DNA of 47,690 nucleotides, taken from Phycisphaerae bacterium. GTDB taxonomy: Bacteria; Planctomycetota; Phycisphaerae; Sedimentisphaerales; Anaerohalosphaeraceae. The position numbers and the translations under genes were made by a program. How positions within the stretch are numbered: the stretch's first letter is position 1; every line of letters starts with the position of its first letter. Positions 36,792 to 44,152 of the stretch are shown here, in pieces. Where the stretch lies: the NCBI GenBank assembly GCA_018052735.1, contig JAGPMT010000024.1, positions 1-47,690 of the forward strand. Direction: 5' to 3'. The notes beneath the pieces were generated by a model. The model had not been told where the DNA came from and did not search any database. It saw only the letters and a list, made by a program, of their open reading frames with translations.

Positions 36792-39173
36792 TTACCACGT
36801 CGGCTGACAAGAGCTGTTGTGAGGATCGTTGCACTCCAGCCAGTAGAGACAGAAGGCTTCCCAATCTGCCAATGTTACGGAACCGTCCAATCCTGCATCG
36901 GCCTTCTGACAATACCCGTTATCTGGACCGCAGTCGGCATCAAGCCAGAAAGCAGCCCATACAATAAGGTCCTCTATATCAACGGAACAATCTCCTGATA
37001 GGTCAGCGGGCAGTTCGAAGCCGGCTGCGTAAACTTCGGAGCAGTTTTGCGGGTCGGGATTGCTGGATGTTTCCGTCAGTGTAATTGCGTCAAGCCAAAT
37101 CGTCCGAGGGGCACTGGCGCCGAGCATAAAGACGAGATTGACATTGTCTTTGTCCGGCGAGATGCCGCTTACCGTGAATGTTTGTGGTACCGGCGTTAAG
37201 TCGGCCGTATAACTGATAAAGGTGCTGTAGGGTGAATGGGTTTCCTGCAGGGCGACGCTGATAGATGTGTTTCTGTCGGCTGCGGCTTGGAATGTCAGCG
37301 TATACCGGAATCCGGCTTGGGTATTGAGATTTTGGTAATACTGCAGATGCCAAGGGATGCCGCTTACTGAATTAATGATTAGTTTGCAGGAGTTTTCCCC
37401 TGAGAGTTTAGACGTCGAATCGATGGAACTTGACATTGACAGTCCGGCAGCATTCCATGCTGTTGCCCACGGGCCTCTGCCCTGATCGAACTGACCATTG
37501 ATGACCTTGTCAATACTCGGCGCCGCAACCGCCATAATCGGCTCAGAGACCGGACCGCGGTTGCCGCCCTTGTCAATGGCTGTGATTTGGTAGCGGCAGG
37601 TTTTGCCGGCAGCAACAGTTGTATCTTCAAAATAATGCTGGGTGTTGTAGCCGGCCAAAATGCCGTCCCGCAGGATTTCATACCGGTTAATGCCGACATC
37701 ATCTGCCGGGGGTTGCCATTGCAGCAAAATTCCATGTTGGGTGGCAGTGACGGTAATATCATTTATTTTTGCCGGCGGGATAGTGTCGATTATGCCTGTA
37801 ATATCCGCTCGCAGCGAAACTTCATCTGTTCCGTGCAGGTACAGCGCCGAGTCCATCTGGTCCTTGTAATGCTGGGCAACAATCGGATACGGCTGCAGGC
37901 GGCAGTCGCCCCACTGGCCGCCCCAATTGGTATTGATATAGCAGAAATTTTTGATTCCTGCCCAGCTGTTTATTAGATTAAAATAAGGCACGAAATCGCC
38001 ATTCCAGCTGGCTTCGCCTTGATCTGTATGCCAAAAGACAGGGCTGGCCTCGCCGATGAGAACAGGTTTGCCCCGGGCGTGTGCATCATTGAGAAAAAGG
38101 GGTGTATAAGGATGCTGGATGTTCCAGACGCCGAAGGCATTTATGCTCATCCAGTCCACATACGCATCGCCGGGGTACCAGCTCTGATAGGGACCTTGAA
38201 TGACATTGAAAACCGTGGCTGCCTCAACGTTGTTGCTCCGCAGAGCGTTGGTGATACGTATGAAAGCGGCTTTATAGGCAATCGGGTCATAGTGGTTATG
38301 ATCGCCGTTGCACTCGTAACCAATGCGGATATAGAGGGGGTATCCGAGCTGGTTGAGGTCTCGGCAGAAACGTTCAATATCGGCATCCCATAAGCCGGCA
38401 GCGATTTCATTCTCAATGCCGACGATATAAAGCCCCAGCTGCACCGGCAGATAGACTCCATAATCCCGCCGGTATCGTTCCAGCTCCGCCCGCAGTGCAG
38501 GCACAAAAGGATCAACCAGATTGCAGTACGTCATATAGCAGGCGGGTTTTTCGCCTATATCCATCAGATTCCAATAGTCATTGAAATCGCCCGCCGATTG
38601 TCCGGCCGTATGCATCACCCGATTTCTCGGTTCGAGTTTGGCGCCGTAATAATTCCGGTTTGCCTGCTGGGCGACCTCGCTTAAGTAAATGTCATCAAAA
38701 AGGCCGATACCGCTGGGATTGGACCCCAAGTCGCTGACAAGCATCAATGTAACCGTTACAGAAGCAGGAGCTGTCAGAGTGATAAAACCGGATACGGAAT
38801 GCCATATATTTTCCGAATCGCCGGGACCAATCTGGAGCTGCTGGGTCGGAGAGCCGCCGCCGGCCTGAACCTGAATGACGATGCGTCGGTCTTTTAAGCC
38901 GCCTGTCTGGGTTGTCATTAGTTTGCCGCCGAATTGATAAGTTCCTGCATCTAAGACAAGGTTTTGATAAATCCCATCGTCATGCCACCACACCCCTGCG
39001 CAGCGGTCGCCTTCGAGAGGGTCGGCTGCATTTACACTGGAATTGCCGCCCCACCATTGCGACCAGCCAATACCGCCGGATTCAAAATTTCCGTTGGTCA
39101 GCAAATTGACCCCAGCAGCAGGACATGAACTGCAGATGAAGCCGCCAAGAACAACAATCAGGAACTTTTGCAT
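36792..39173 (-). CDS. Secreted GH26-like hydrolase with binding, Fn3 and dockerin-like modules
   Basis: A 793-residue exported protein. A signal peptide (MQKFLIVVLGGFICSSCPAAG) is followed by the shared CBM-like module NLLTNGNFE...CAGVWW at about 22-170. The catalytic barrel (about 175-470) has the GH26-like motifs YIRIGYECNGDHN with the acid/base Glu about 287 and PVLIGEASPVFW with the nucleophile Glu about 375. An Fn3 domain (PPAKINDITVTAT... and VGINRYEILRDG) and a second beta-sandwich binding domain follow. The end carries two dockerin-like repeats (LSGDCSVDIEDLIVWAAFW and LDGSVTLADWEAFCLYW). GH26 enzymes usually act on mannan or mixed-linkage glucans. It is downstream of the PEP-CTERM gene and may be read through from its promoter. 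AAAGGG precedes the ATG. Confidence 0.85.
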   Translation of the reverse strand: MQKFLIVVLGGFICSSCPAAGVNLLTNGNFESGGIGWSQWWGGNSSVNAADPLEGDRCAGVWWHDDGIYQNLVLDAGTYQFGGKLMTTQTGGLKDRRIVIQVQAGGGSPTQQLQIGPGDSENIWHSVSGFITLTAPASVTVTLMLVSDLGSNPSGIGLFDDIYLSEVAQQANRNYYGAKLEPRNRVMHTAGQSAGDFNDYWNLMDIGEKPACYMTYCNLVDPFVPALRAELERYRRDYGVYLPVQLGLYIVGIENEIAAGLWDADIERFCRDLNQLGYPLYIRIGYECNGDHNHYDPIAYKAAFIRITNALRSNNVEAATVFNVIQGPYQSWYPGDAYVDWMSINAFGVWNIQHPYTPLFLNDAHARGKPVLIGEASPVFWHTDQGEASWNGDFVPYFNLINSWAGIKNFCYINTNWGGQWGDCRLQPYPIVAQHYKDQMDSALYLHGTDEVSLRADITGIIDTIPPAKINDITVTATQHGILLQWQPPADDVGINRYEILRDGILAGYNTQHYFEDTTVAAGKTCRYQITAIDKGGNRGPVSEPIMAVAAPSIDKVINGQFDQGRGPWATAWNAAGLSMSSSIDSTSKLSGENSCKLIINSVSGIPWHLQYYQNLNTQAGFRYTLTFQAAADRNTSISVALQETHSPYSTFISYTADLTPVPQTFTVSGISPDKDNVNLVFMLGASAPRTIWLDAITLTETSSNPDPQNCSEVYAAGFELPADLSGDCSVDIEDLIVWAAFWLDADCGPDNGYCQKADAGLDGSVTLADWEAFCLYWLECNDPHNSSCQPTW

Positions 39174-39211
39174 ATTCCCTTTGTACCCTGTTTAGCAAAT
39201 GCAGCAAGCAA

Positions 39212-39244
39212 AAAGGCGCAGCCTCAAGCAAAAGCTGCGCCTTT
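39212..39244 (-). terminator. Intrinsic terminator between the PEP-CTERM and GH26-like genes
   Basis: AAAGGCGCAGC (39212-39222) pairs with GCTGCGCCTTT (39234-39244); on the minus strand the stem is followed by T residues. It lies 29 bp after the PEP-CTERM stop, so only part of the transcripts may reach the GH26-like gene at 39173. Confidence 0.75.
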
Positions 39245-39272
39245 CATTTTCCATCACACAGAGAAGCAATTT

Positions 39273-39839
39273 TTATTTGCGGCGTCTAAGCAGCAGACCG
39301 CCAAGCCCCAGCAGAGCCAGCGTGGCCGGCTCTGGGACAACGGAAATATTATCCCAGCGGACAATGCCTGCCCCGCTTCCCCAGCCGTTTTTATCCCACA
39401 TAAACAGATTGATTGTCATCAGGGAGGCACCCGCGGTGGAATTGTCTATGGTCATAGAGCCGCTCAGCCATGTCCCGGCTGGATCATCTTGAGTTATAGG
39501 AATTTCTTGTGTCCACCAGATATTGCCGGCACCGTCTTTGATTTCGGCCTTGATGACGCCGATTCGTCCGTTTCCGAGATTCTCCTGCATAATGTTGCCG
39601 CTGACGGTGTAAACTGCCGCGCCGATAGGAATGGTCTGGAAGATTCCGTCATCCATCCACCAAACGCCTGCACAGTGGTCGCCTTCAATCGGATCAGGGG
39701 CATATTTATTGGAATTGCCGCCCCACCACTGAGACCATCCTGAACCTGCAGGGTCTTCAAAGTCGCCATTGGTCAACAGATTTGCAGTTGCCAATCCCGC
39801 AGTTGCCAAAACTGACAGCAAAATCATTACTCTTTTCAT
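39273..39839 (-). CDS. PEP-CTERM protein carrying only the shared binding module
   Basis: A 188-residue exported protein. The signal sequence MKRVMILLSVLATAGLATA is followed by the CBM-like module NLLTNGDFE...CAGVWWMDDG, which fills nearly the whole mature protein. The tail VVPEPATLALLGLGGLLLRRRK is a PEP-CTERM sorting signal: the PEP motif, a helix and an arginine cluster, which exosortase/archaeosortase-type enzymes cut to anchor proteins at the cell surface. The module is closest to that of the GH16 protein and lacks any catalytic residues. A strong ribosome site (GGAGGAAAG) precedes the ATG. Its promoter (40061-40089) has a LacI-type operator just downstream of the start point, so it should be repressible by the regulator. 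Confidence 0.93.
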   Translation of the reverse strand: MKRVMILLSVLATAGLATANLLTNGDFEDPAGSGWSQWWGGNSNKYAPDPIEGDHCAGVWWMDDGIFQTIPIGAAVYTVSGNIMQENLGNGRIGVIKAEIKDGAGNIWWTQEIPITQDDPAGTWLSGSMTIDNSTAGASLMTINLFMWDKNGWGSGAGIVRWDNISVVPEPATLALLGLGGLLLRRRK

Positions 39840-40038
39840 CTTCTTTCCTCCAAAATAGGTTAGTAATTTTCTGCTTACACAAAGTATCCTTTGATTGATT
39901 GTTTTAATTGAGGGATAAATTTGGTCGAATGGTTAAAATGCGGGCAGACATATCTCGCCGCACTGCACTGTTTAAGAGTTGTATCGGTCATCTTTCCTCT
40001 CACTCCAGCCGTAAACACTAACTATTTCTCGGCAAATT

Positions 40039-40052
40039 AGCAACCGGTTTCT
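40039..40052. promoter_or_regulatory. LacI-type operator, site B (PEP-CTERM promoter)
   Basis: AGCAACCGGTTTCT, one base away from AGCAACCGGTTGCT. Reading the minus strand, it starts 8 bases after the -10 box (40066-40061), around +2 to +15, a position that would block transcription. Confidence 0.65.
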
Positions 40053-40060
40053 TGCAATGA

Positions 40061-40089
40061 ATTATATCCTTTTAAGAGAATTAAGTCAA
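40061..40089 (-). promoter_or_regulatory. Sigma70-type promoter for the PEP-CTERM gene
   Basis: On the minus strand, TTGACT (40089-40084) and TATAAT (40066-40061) are separated by 17 bp, a near-consensus promoter. Transcription begins near 40054, giving a leader of about 215 bases before the ATG at 39839. Confidence 0.75.
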
Positions 40090-40112
40090 GGGGAATTGCG
40101 ATAATTTAATTT

Positions 40113-40124
40113 AAAACGCGTTTT
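40113..40124. promoter_or_regulatory. Palindrome with central CG, possible second operator
   Basis: AAAACGCGTTTT, a perfect 12-bp palindrome with central CG, lying about 24 bp upstream of the PEP-CTERM -35 box. The shape suits a LacI/GalR-family regulator other than the one here, whose sites have a different core. Confidence 0.35.
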
Positions 40125-40341
40125 CTAAAAACAGCAGATGTTGATTCTTAGTGTCCAATACGGAGACGGCAATTGCTGTTTTATAATTGGCAGGATAGGG
40201 GATATAGCATATTTCTTATAAGAAGTATTATTGGACTATTTATATCTATCGTAAGCTTTTTTTAGAAAAGATGTTACATCAATTAGACATTCTTGTTGAA
40301 ATGGCCAATCATGTATTGAATGCCCTTTATGAGGAATAATT

Positions 40342-40355
40342 AGCAATCGGTTGCT
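40342..40355. promoter_or_regulatory. LacI-type operator, site C (dockerin protein promoter)
   Basis: AGCAATCGGTTGCT, identical to site E at the regulator gene. It ends 35 bp before the -35 box of the downstream promoter, the same geometry as site A at the GH16 gene. Confidence 0.7.
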
Positions 40356-40390
40356 ATCACTGTATTTTATGTTTTTTAAGAAGAATATTC

Positions 40391-40418
40391 TTGCTTTATG
40401 TCGAATAAAAAATATAAT
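40391..40418 (+). promoter_or_regulatory. Sigma70-type promoter for the dockerin-module protein gene
   Basis: TTGCTT (40391-40396) and TATAAT (40413-40418) are separated by 16 bp. A palindrome (AAGAATATTCTT, 40381-40392) overlaps the -35 box. The leader to the ATG at 40474 is about 50 bases. Confidence 0.6.
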
Positions 40419-40473
40419 AAGAAAGGTGTTTTTGTGTGAGAATAAAGCACAACAATATTTATGGGAGGTTCCG

Positions 40474-41778
40474 ATGAGCAGGAAAGTTTCATTAATTTTA
40501 ATGGTAATTGCGGCAGTTTGGACAGCTTGGGCAGATAATCTCATCATCAATGGCGACTTTGAGCAGCTTCCCGGAGGGACAGGGTGGAGTGTGTGGTGGG
40601 GGGGCAACTCCAACCGCTATGTTACTGATCCGCTGAATCCGGCCAACCACTGTGCGGGTGTGTGGTGGCATGATGACGGGATTTTCCAAACTATCCCGAT
40701 TGGCCAAGGAAAGTATGAATTCGGCGGCAAAATAATGACCACGCAGGGAATGGTCAACCGCAACGGCGTCATCCGAGCGAGTTTTGGTCCTTCTGAAGTA
40801 GATTTGGCCATTGTGCCCGGCGATGCTGTTAATACATGGTACTTTAAGTCCGGCATCATCGATAACTCCTCCATTCCTTACGCGACGACCCTCACGCTCA
40901 ATTTAATGATGGCCAATACCGGCACCCCGCCCAGCGGAATTGTTTTCTACGACGATATATATTTAGGGCCGGTCGGAATTTCCAAACAGGCAAAATTCCC
41001 CCATCCTTATAATGGGGAGATTGTTGCGCCTTCGACGAATGTGCTTCGATGGACCAATCCGCTGCCCTATAATCCGGCTGAATCCATTCATTCAACCGTT
41101 TATCTTGAAAAAGATGATGGGGATCCAAATTTCCAATCTGCACCGATTGTTGTAGGGCTGACAACCAATTCTGTTAATCTGTCTTCCCTTGGGATTTTTC
41201 TGCAGCCAAGTACAAAATACTATTGGCGCGTCAATTCAACTGATCCCAATAACGGCGTTCCACAGCTGACGCAGGGACCAATATGGACCTTCACGACGCT
41301 GGATGACGATCCGCCGGTGGTTGATGCCGGCTCCAATAAGTACCTGTGGCTGTCGATGGCTGACGGCGACGGCGACCCGACCAAGGTAACTTTTATGCTG
41401 GATGGTACACTGACGGATGACGGCAAGAGTCCGGTGTCACTGTTGTGGGAGTTGATTTATTCCGAACAGGACCCGGCGACTGTGGTGAATATTGCCACGC
41501 CGACGCAGGTAGACTCCGTTGTTACGATAAATGGAACGGGCTTTTATCGCTTCCGTCTGAGCGCGGATGATGCCTACGCCCATGCCGAGGATATTGTGGA
41601 AGTGATTGTGTACGGCAGCGCCTGCGAAGCAGCGCAGGGCGATCCGACCGACCATTATCATACATACCCCTACATCGGCGATGTCAACAACGACTGCTTA
41701 GTCAATATGGCTGACTTTGCGATTCTGGCGGCTACTTGGCTGGACTGCTTAAGCGACAAGCTTGGCTGTACACCGTAG
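40474..41778 (+). CDS. Secreted dockerin-like protein with the shared binding module
   Basis: The ATG at 40474 (MSRKVSLILMVIAAVWTAWA) has GGGAGG upstream; a longer frame would begin in the operator region. The 434-residue protein has a signal peptide, then the CBM-like module NLIINGDFE...CAGVWWHDDG (about 22-165), which is closest to that of the GH26-like protein. An Fn3-like domain follows (VLRWTNPLPYNPAES, KYYWRVNSTDP), then a cadherin/PKD-like domain (PPVVDAGSNKYLWLSMADGDGD). The C-terminus carries one dockerin-like repeat (DVNNDCLVNMADFAILAATWL). No catalytic motif is visible. It looks like a substrate-binding or scaffold-linked partner of the GH16 and GH26-like enzymes. It is the plus-strand half of the divergent control region. 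Confidence 0.88.
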   Translation: MSRKVSLILMVIAAVWTAWADNLIINGDFEQLPGGTGWSVWWGGNSNRYVTDPLNPANHCAGVWWHDDGIFQTIPIGQGKYEFGGKIMTTQGMVNRNGVIRASFGPSEVDLAIVPGDAVNTWYFKSGIIDNSSIPYATTLTLNLMMANTGTPPSGIVFYDDIYLGPVGISKQAKFPHPYNGEIVAPSTNVLRWTNPLPYNPAESIHSTVYLEKDDGDPNFQSAPIVVGLTTNSVNLSSLGIFLQPSTKYYWRVNSTDPNNGVPQLTQGPIWTFTTLDDDPPVVDAGSNKYLWLSMADGDGDPTKVTFMLDGTLTDDGKSPVSLLWELIYSEQDPATVVNIATPTQVDSVVTINGTGFYRFRLSADDAYAHAEDIVEVIVYGSACEAAQGDPTDHYHTYPYIGDVNNDCLVNMADFAILAATWLDCLSDKLGCTP

Positions 41779-41818
41779 GAAGGAAGGCCCGGAGATAATA
41801 TCGATAAAGCAATACTGC

Positions 41819-41854
41819 AAAAAGGCCGGGCTTGTTAACCCGGCCTTTTTTTTT
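41819..41854 (+). terminator. Strong intrinsic terminator
   Basis: AAAGGCCGGG pairs with CCCGGCCTTT around CTTGTTAA and is followed by a long T-run up to 41854. It ends the transcript from 40474-41778. The next ATG (41869) is only 14 bp further, so that gene seems to depend on read-through. Confidence 0.9.
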
Positions 41855-41868
41855 ATAAGGGCCAGACG

Positions 41869-42714
41869 ATGACCGGCGGATTCAGAAAATCCATCAAAGG
41901 CTCCCAAGCAGCGGCGGTTACGCTTATTGAGCTGCTGGTGGTCATTGCTGTCATTGCATTGCTGCTGTCGGTTATTCTGCCGGCATTGAAGAAGGCCAAA
42001 CTCTATGCCCAGCGCATTGTCTGCCAAACCAACCTTAAAACACTGGCTTTGTCCAACGCGATTTACGCCGCTAAATGGGACAATTGGTATGTCCCTCTGA
42101 TAGATACCACAATGACAGCCCGCGGCGAACCGACATGGAACTCCAACGCGGAATTTCGCAGCATTGTCGGGCTGGAAGAGGCTTCCGCCGGCAGCCGTTT
42201 TGTGATGCCCGAAGAATACCTCTGTCCCGCGGACCAGCAGGCAGATGAAGATTATTGGCTCCAGCAGACGGGGGCTGTTTATCAGAATTATGTCAGCTAC
42301 GGCTATAATTTTACAGACTGGGGGCCTACCTCCAAGAGTCCAGCTGTCTGGGCCGGCAATATCCCCTCTTCGAATTGGTCATGCCGGTTTCGCATCAGTA
42401 CTATTCCGTCGCCGGCCGGCAAGATTATGTTTGTAGATGCCGGAGACTGGGCAGCATACCAGCCGGGGGCTAATTACCGGCTTTATTGGGACAGAGATGG
42501 GCAAAATATTGTTAGATACCGCAGTCGGAATATGTGGTATCCGGTTTATTTTCGTCACAGTCAAGGAGCAAATACCGCTTATTTTGACGGTCATATCGAC
42601 TTTCGAAAGAAGGAGATACTTTTTTACTACAATCCTCCTGACTCTCTGGATGGGGATAAAAGTATGAATGATATGATTTGGTTCTGCAATCCCCAGAATC
42701 GCGCGATTCCATAA
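41869..42714 (+). CDS. Pseudopilin-like protein with H-X9-DG domain
   Basis: A 281-residue protein. The prepilin signal has a basic leader (MTGGFRKSIKGSQAAA) and then VTLIELLVVIAVIALLLS. The globular domain ends in RHSQGANTAYFDGHID, an exact H-X9-DG motif as named in planctomycete families. Cys residues at CPADQQ, SCRFRI and WFCNPQ may form disulfides. It resembles the product at 27978-28835 and is likely assembled by a type II secretion-like or pilus-like system. A terminator sits just before it; AAGGG is a usable ribosome site. It lies between two members of the sugar locus and the regulator gene. Confidence 0.9.
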   Translation: MTGGFRKSIKGSQAAAVTLIELLVVIAVIALLLSVILPALKKAKLYAQRIVCQTNLKTLALSNAIYAAKWDNWYVPLIDTTMTARGEPTWNSNAEFRSIVGLEEASAGSRFVMPEEYLCPADQQADEDYWLQQTGAVYQNYVSYGYNFTDWGPTSKSPAVWAGNIPSSNWSCRFRISTIPSPAGKIMFVDAGDWAAYQPGANYRLYWDRDGQNIVRYRSRNMWYPVYFRHSQGANTAYFDGHIDFRKKEILFYYNPPDSLDGDKSMNDMIWFCNPQNRAIP

Positions 42715-42859
42715 AGACTGAGCAAATTGTCTGCCCTGCCTTATTTCTCAGTTTTTCAAGCAATCCCAAATTATTAATGATTATTTTGAATATTAAAGAT
42801 CCAATAATGACTCGATTGACAGTTTATCTAAATTGTTTTTGTAAGGGGAGGGGCGTGTT

Positions 42860-42873
42860 AGCAACATTTTGCT
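42860..42873. promoter_or_regulatory. LacI-type operator, site D (weak, regulator promoter)
   Basis: AGCAACATTTTGCT matches site A at 12 of 14 positions but lacks the central CG. It touches the first base of the -35 box of the regulator promoter. The distance to site E is 52 bp, about five helical turns. Confidence 0.45.
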
Positions 42874-42901
42874 TGAATTTCGAATTGGCGACGTATATAA
42901 T
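42873..42901 (+). promoter_or_regulatory. Sigma70-type promoter of the LacI-type regulator
   Basis: TTGAAT (42873-42878) and TATAAT (42896-42901) are separated by 17 bp. Transcription would begin near 42908, with site E lying directly after it. Confidence 0.7.
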
Positions 42902-42911
42902 ACAAAAATAG

Positions 42912-42925
42912 AGCAATCGGTTGCT
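42912..42925. promoter_or_regulatory. LacI-type operator, site E (regulator promoter)
   Basis: AGCAATCGGTTGCT, identical to site C. It begins 10 bases after the -10 box, just downstream of the transcription start, suiting autorepression. Confidence 0.75.
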
Positions 42926-42958
42926 AAACAATACTAACTCATTTATTAGTACAATCTT

Positions 42959-44065
42959 ATGAAAAACGGAATTCCGAGTCTGGAAGATGTCGCACGGATA
43001 GCAGGTGTCAGCAAATCAACAGTCAGCCGAATTTTAAATAATCGTCTGGGCAACGGCTTTTCGGTGCGGGATGAGGTGCGGCAGCGGGTACTTGATACGG
43101 TACGCAAGCTCAATTATCGGCCTAATCTGTTTGCCAAAAGCCTGACAATGCAGTCTACGCGGATGATTCATATCTTCGGCGGCAACCACGCCCTAAGCGA
43201 TTTGGGAAATATTTATCAGACTGTTGTGAACAATATTACACAGGTGATGGAATCTGTATCTCAAGATTACGATGTAACGGTGGATATGTCCCGTCATTCC
43301 ACCGATGTCAGCGAAATGCCGGCATGGAAAATTGATGGTGCTGTGATTCTGGCCAAGTGTACCTCGGTTACGATGGATGAAATTGTCCAGATGAGAATCC
43401 CCTATGTAGTTGTAAATGGCCCTTGTCCTGAGGATGGTTTTTCTGTTGTGCCCGATGATATCGGCGGCACAAAACTGGCAATGCAGCATTTGTTTGAGCT
43501 GGGGCACCGGCGGATTGCCTATTCCGGCCCGCTGCCGCCGTTTGAGGCGGGCACTGATGCGCCGGAGGATTACCGAAGTCCGATTCAGTTTCGCAATTTC
43601 GGGCTTGAAGTAGATGTTCTGACCTGCCACAGCAGTCTCCGCGATCGGTATGAAACCTATTTATCTCAGATGCGCCAGCATGGGTTAGAGCCCATCACCA
43701 GCGCTGCCGAAATGCCGGATACGGCGGAAGATTACTTGCATACAATTGTCTATGAAAAAGGGGCAACAGCCGTGCTGGTATACGGCCATATGGGCGCACT
43801 AAATTTGCTTCAGGCTGCTCATTCGCTCCATGTTGCTGTTCCCGAGCAGCTCAGCATAATCTGTTTCTGCGATGAATATGCCAACCGTGTGATGAGCCCG
43901 CGGCTGACATTTATTGACTTGTGCTCTGAAAAAATGGGTAAAACAGCAGCCGAACTGCTTCTGGAGCAAATCCAACATCCCGAGCAGGCCAGCCCAGTAA
44001 CGATTGTATTAGATGAAAAACTTGTCATCCGCTCCTCCACAGCCCCCCCGCGGCCGGTTTGCTGA
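42959..44065 (+). CDS. LacI-family transcriptional regulator of the sugar locus
   Basis: A 368-residue protein of the LacI/GalR family. The N-terminal helix-turn-helix and hinge are seen as SLEDVARIAGVSKSTVSRIL with LNYRPNLFAKSL. The effector domain has GGTKLAMQHLFELGHRRIAY (about residue 170) and the C-terminal subdomain has LSIICFCDEYANRVMSPRLTFIDL. Such regulators bind 14-18-bp palindromes with central CG, and exactly such sites occur at five positions in the locus, including two at this gene. The effector is presumably an oligosaccharide from the substrate of the GH16/GH26-like enzymes. No strong ribosome site precedes the ATG, and the short leader holds operator E, which suggests low and autoregulated expression. 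Confidence 0.93.
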   Translation: MKNGIPSLEDVARIAGVSKSTVSRILNNRLGNGFSVRDEVRQRVLDTVRKLNYRPNLFAKSLTMQSTRMIHIFGGNHALSDLGNIYQTVVNNITQVMESVSQDYDVTVDMSRHSTDVSEMPAWKIDGAVILAKCTSVTMDEIVQMRIPYVVVNGPCPEDGFSVVPDDIGGTKLAMQHLFELGHRRIAYSGPLPPFEAGTDAPEDYRSPIQFRNFGLEVDVLTCHSSLRDRYETYLSQMRQHGLEPITSAAEMPDTAEDYLHTIVYEKGATAVLVYGHMGALNLLQAAHSLHVAVPEQLSIICFCDEYANRVMSPRLTFIDLCSEKMGKTAAELLLEQIQHPEQASPVTIVLDEKLVIRSSTAPPRPVC

Positions 44066-44152
44066 AGCAATTGATTGCCCAATGCTAAATCCGCATTAAA
44101 ATCCGATTGCTTTCATTCATAAAGCCCAAGAGGCGTCCAATCCCGATTTGGT

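Larger units (their letters stand above)
39840..40473. other. Divergent regulatory region of the sugar locus
   Basis: 634 bp without a gene, between the PEP-CTERM gene (minus) and a dockerin protein gene (plus). It holds a near-ideal minus-strand promoter at 40061-40089, operator sites at 40039-40052 and 40342-40355, a palindrome AAAACGCGTTTT at 40113-40124, a palindrome TTCTTATAAGAA at 40213-40224, a palindrome AAGAATATTCTT at 40381-40392 and a plus-strand promoter at 40391-40418. It seems to be the main control region of the locus. Confidence 0.75.

Noticed and set aside
39175-39210. AGCAAATGCAGCAAGC, at first resembling the LacI-type operator upstream of the GH26-like gene
   Set aside because: The second half is a direct repeat rather than an inverted one and the central CG is missing.
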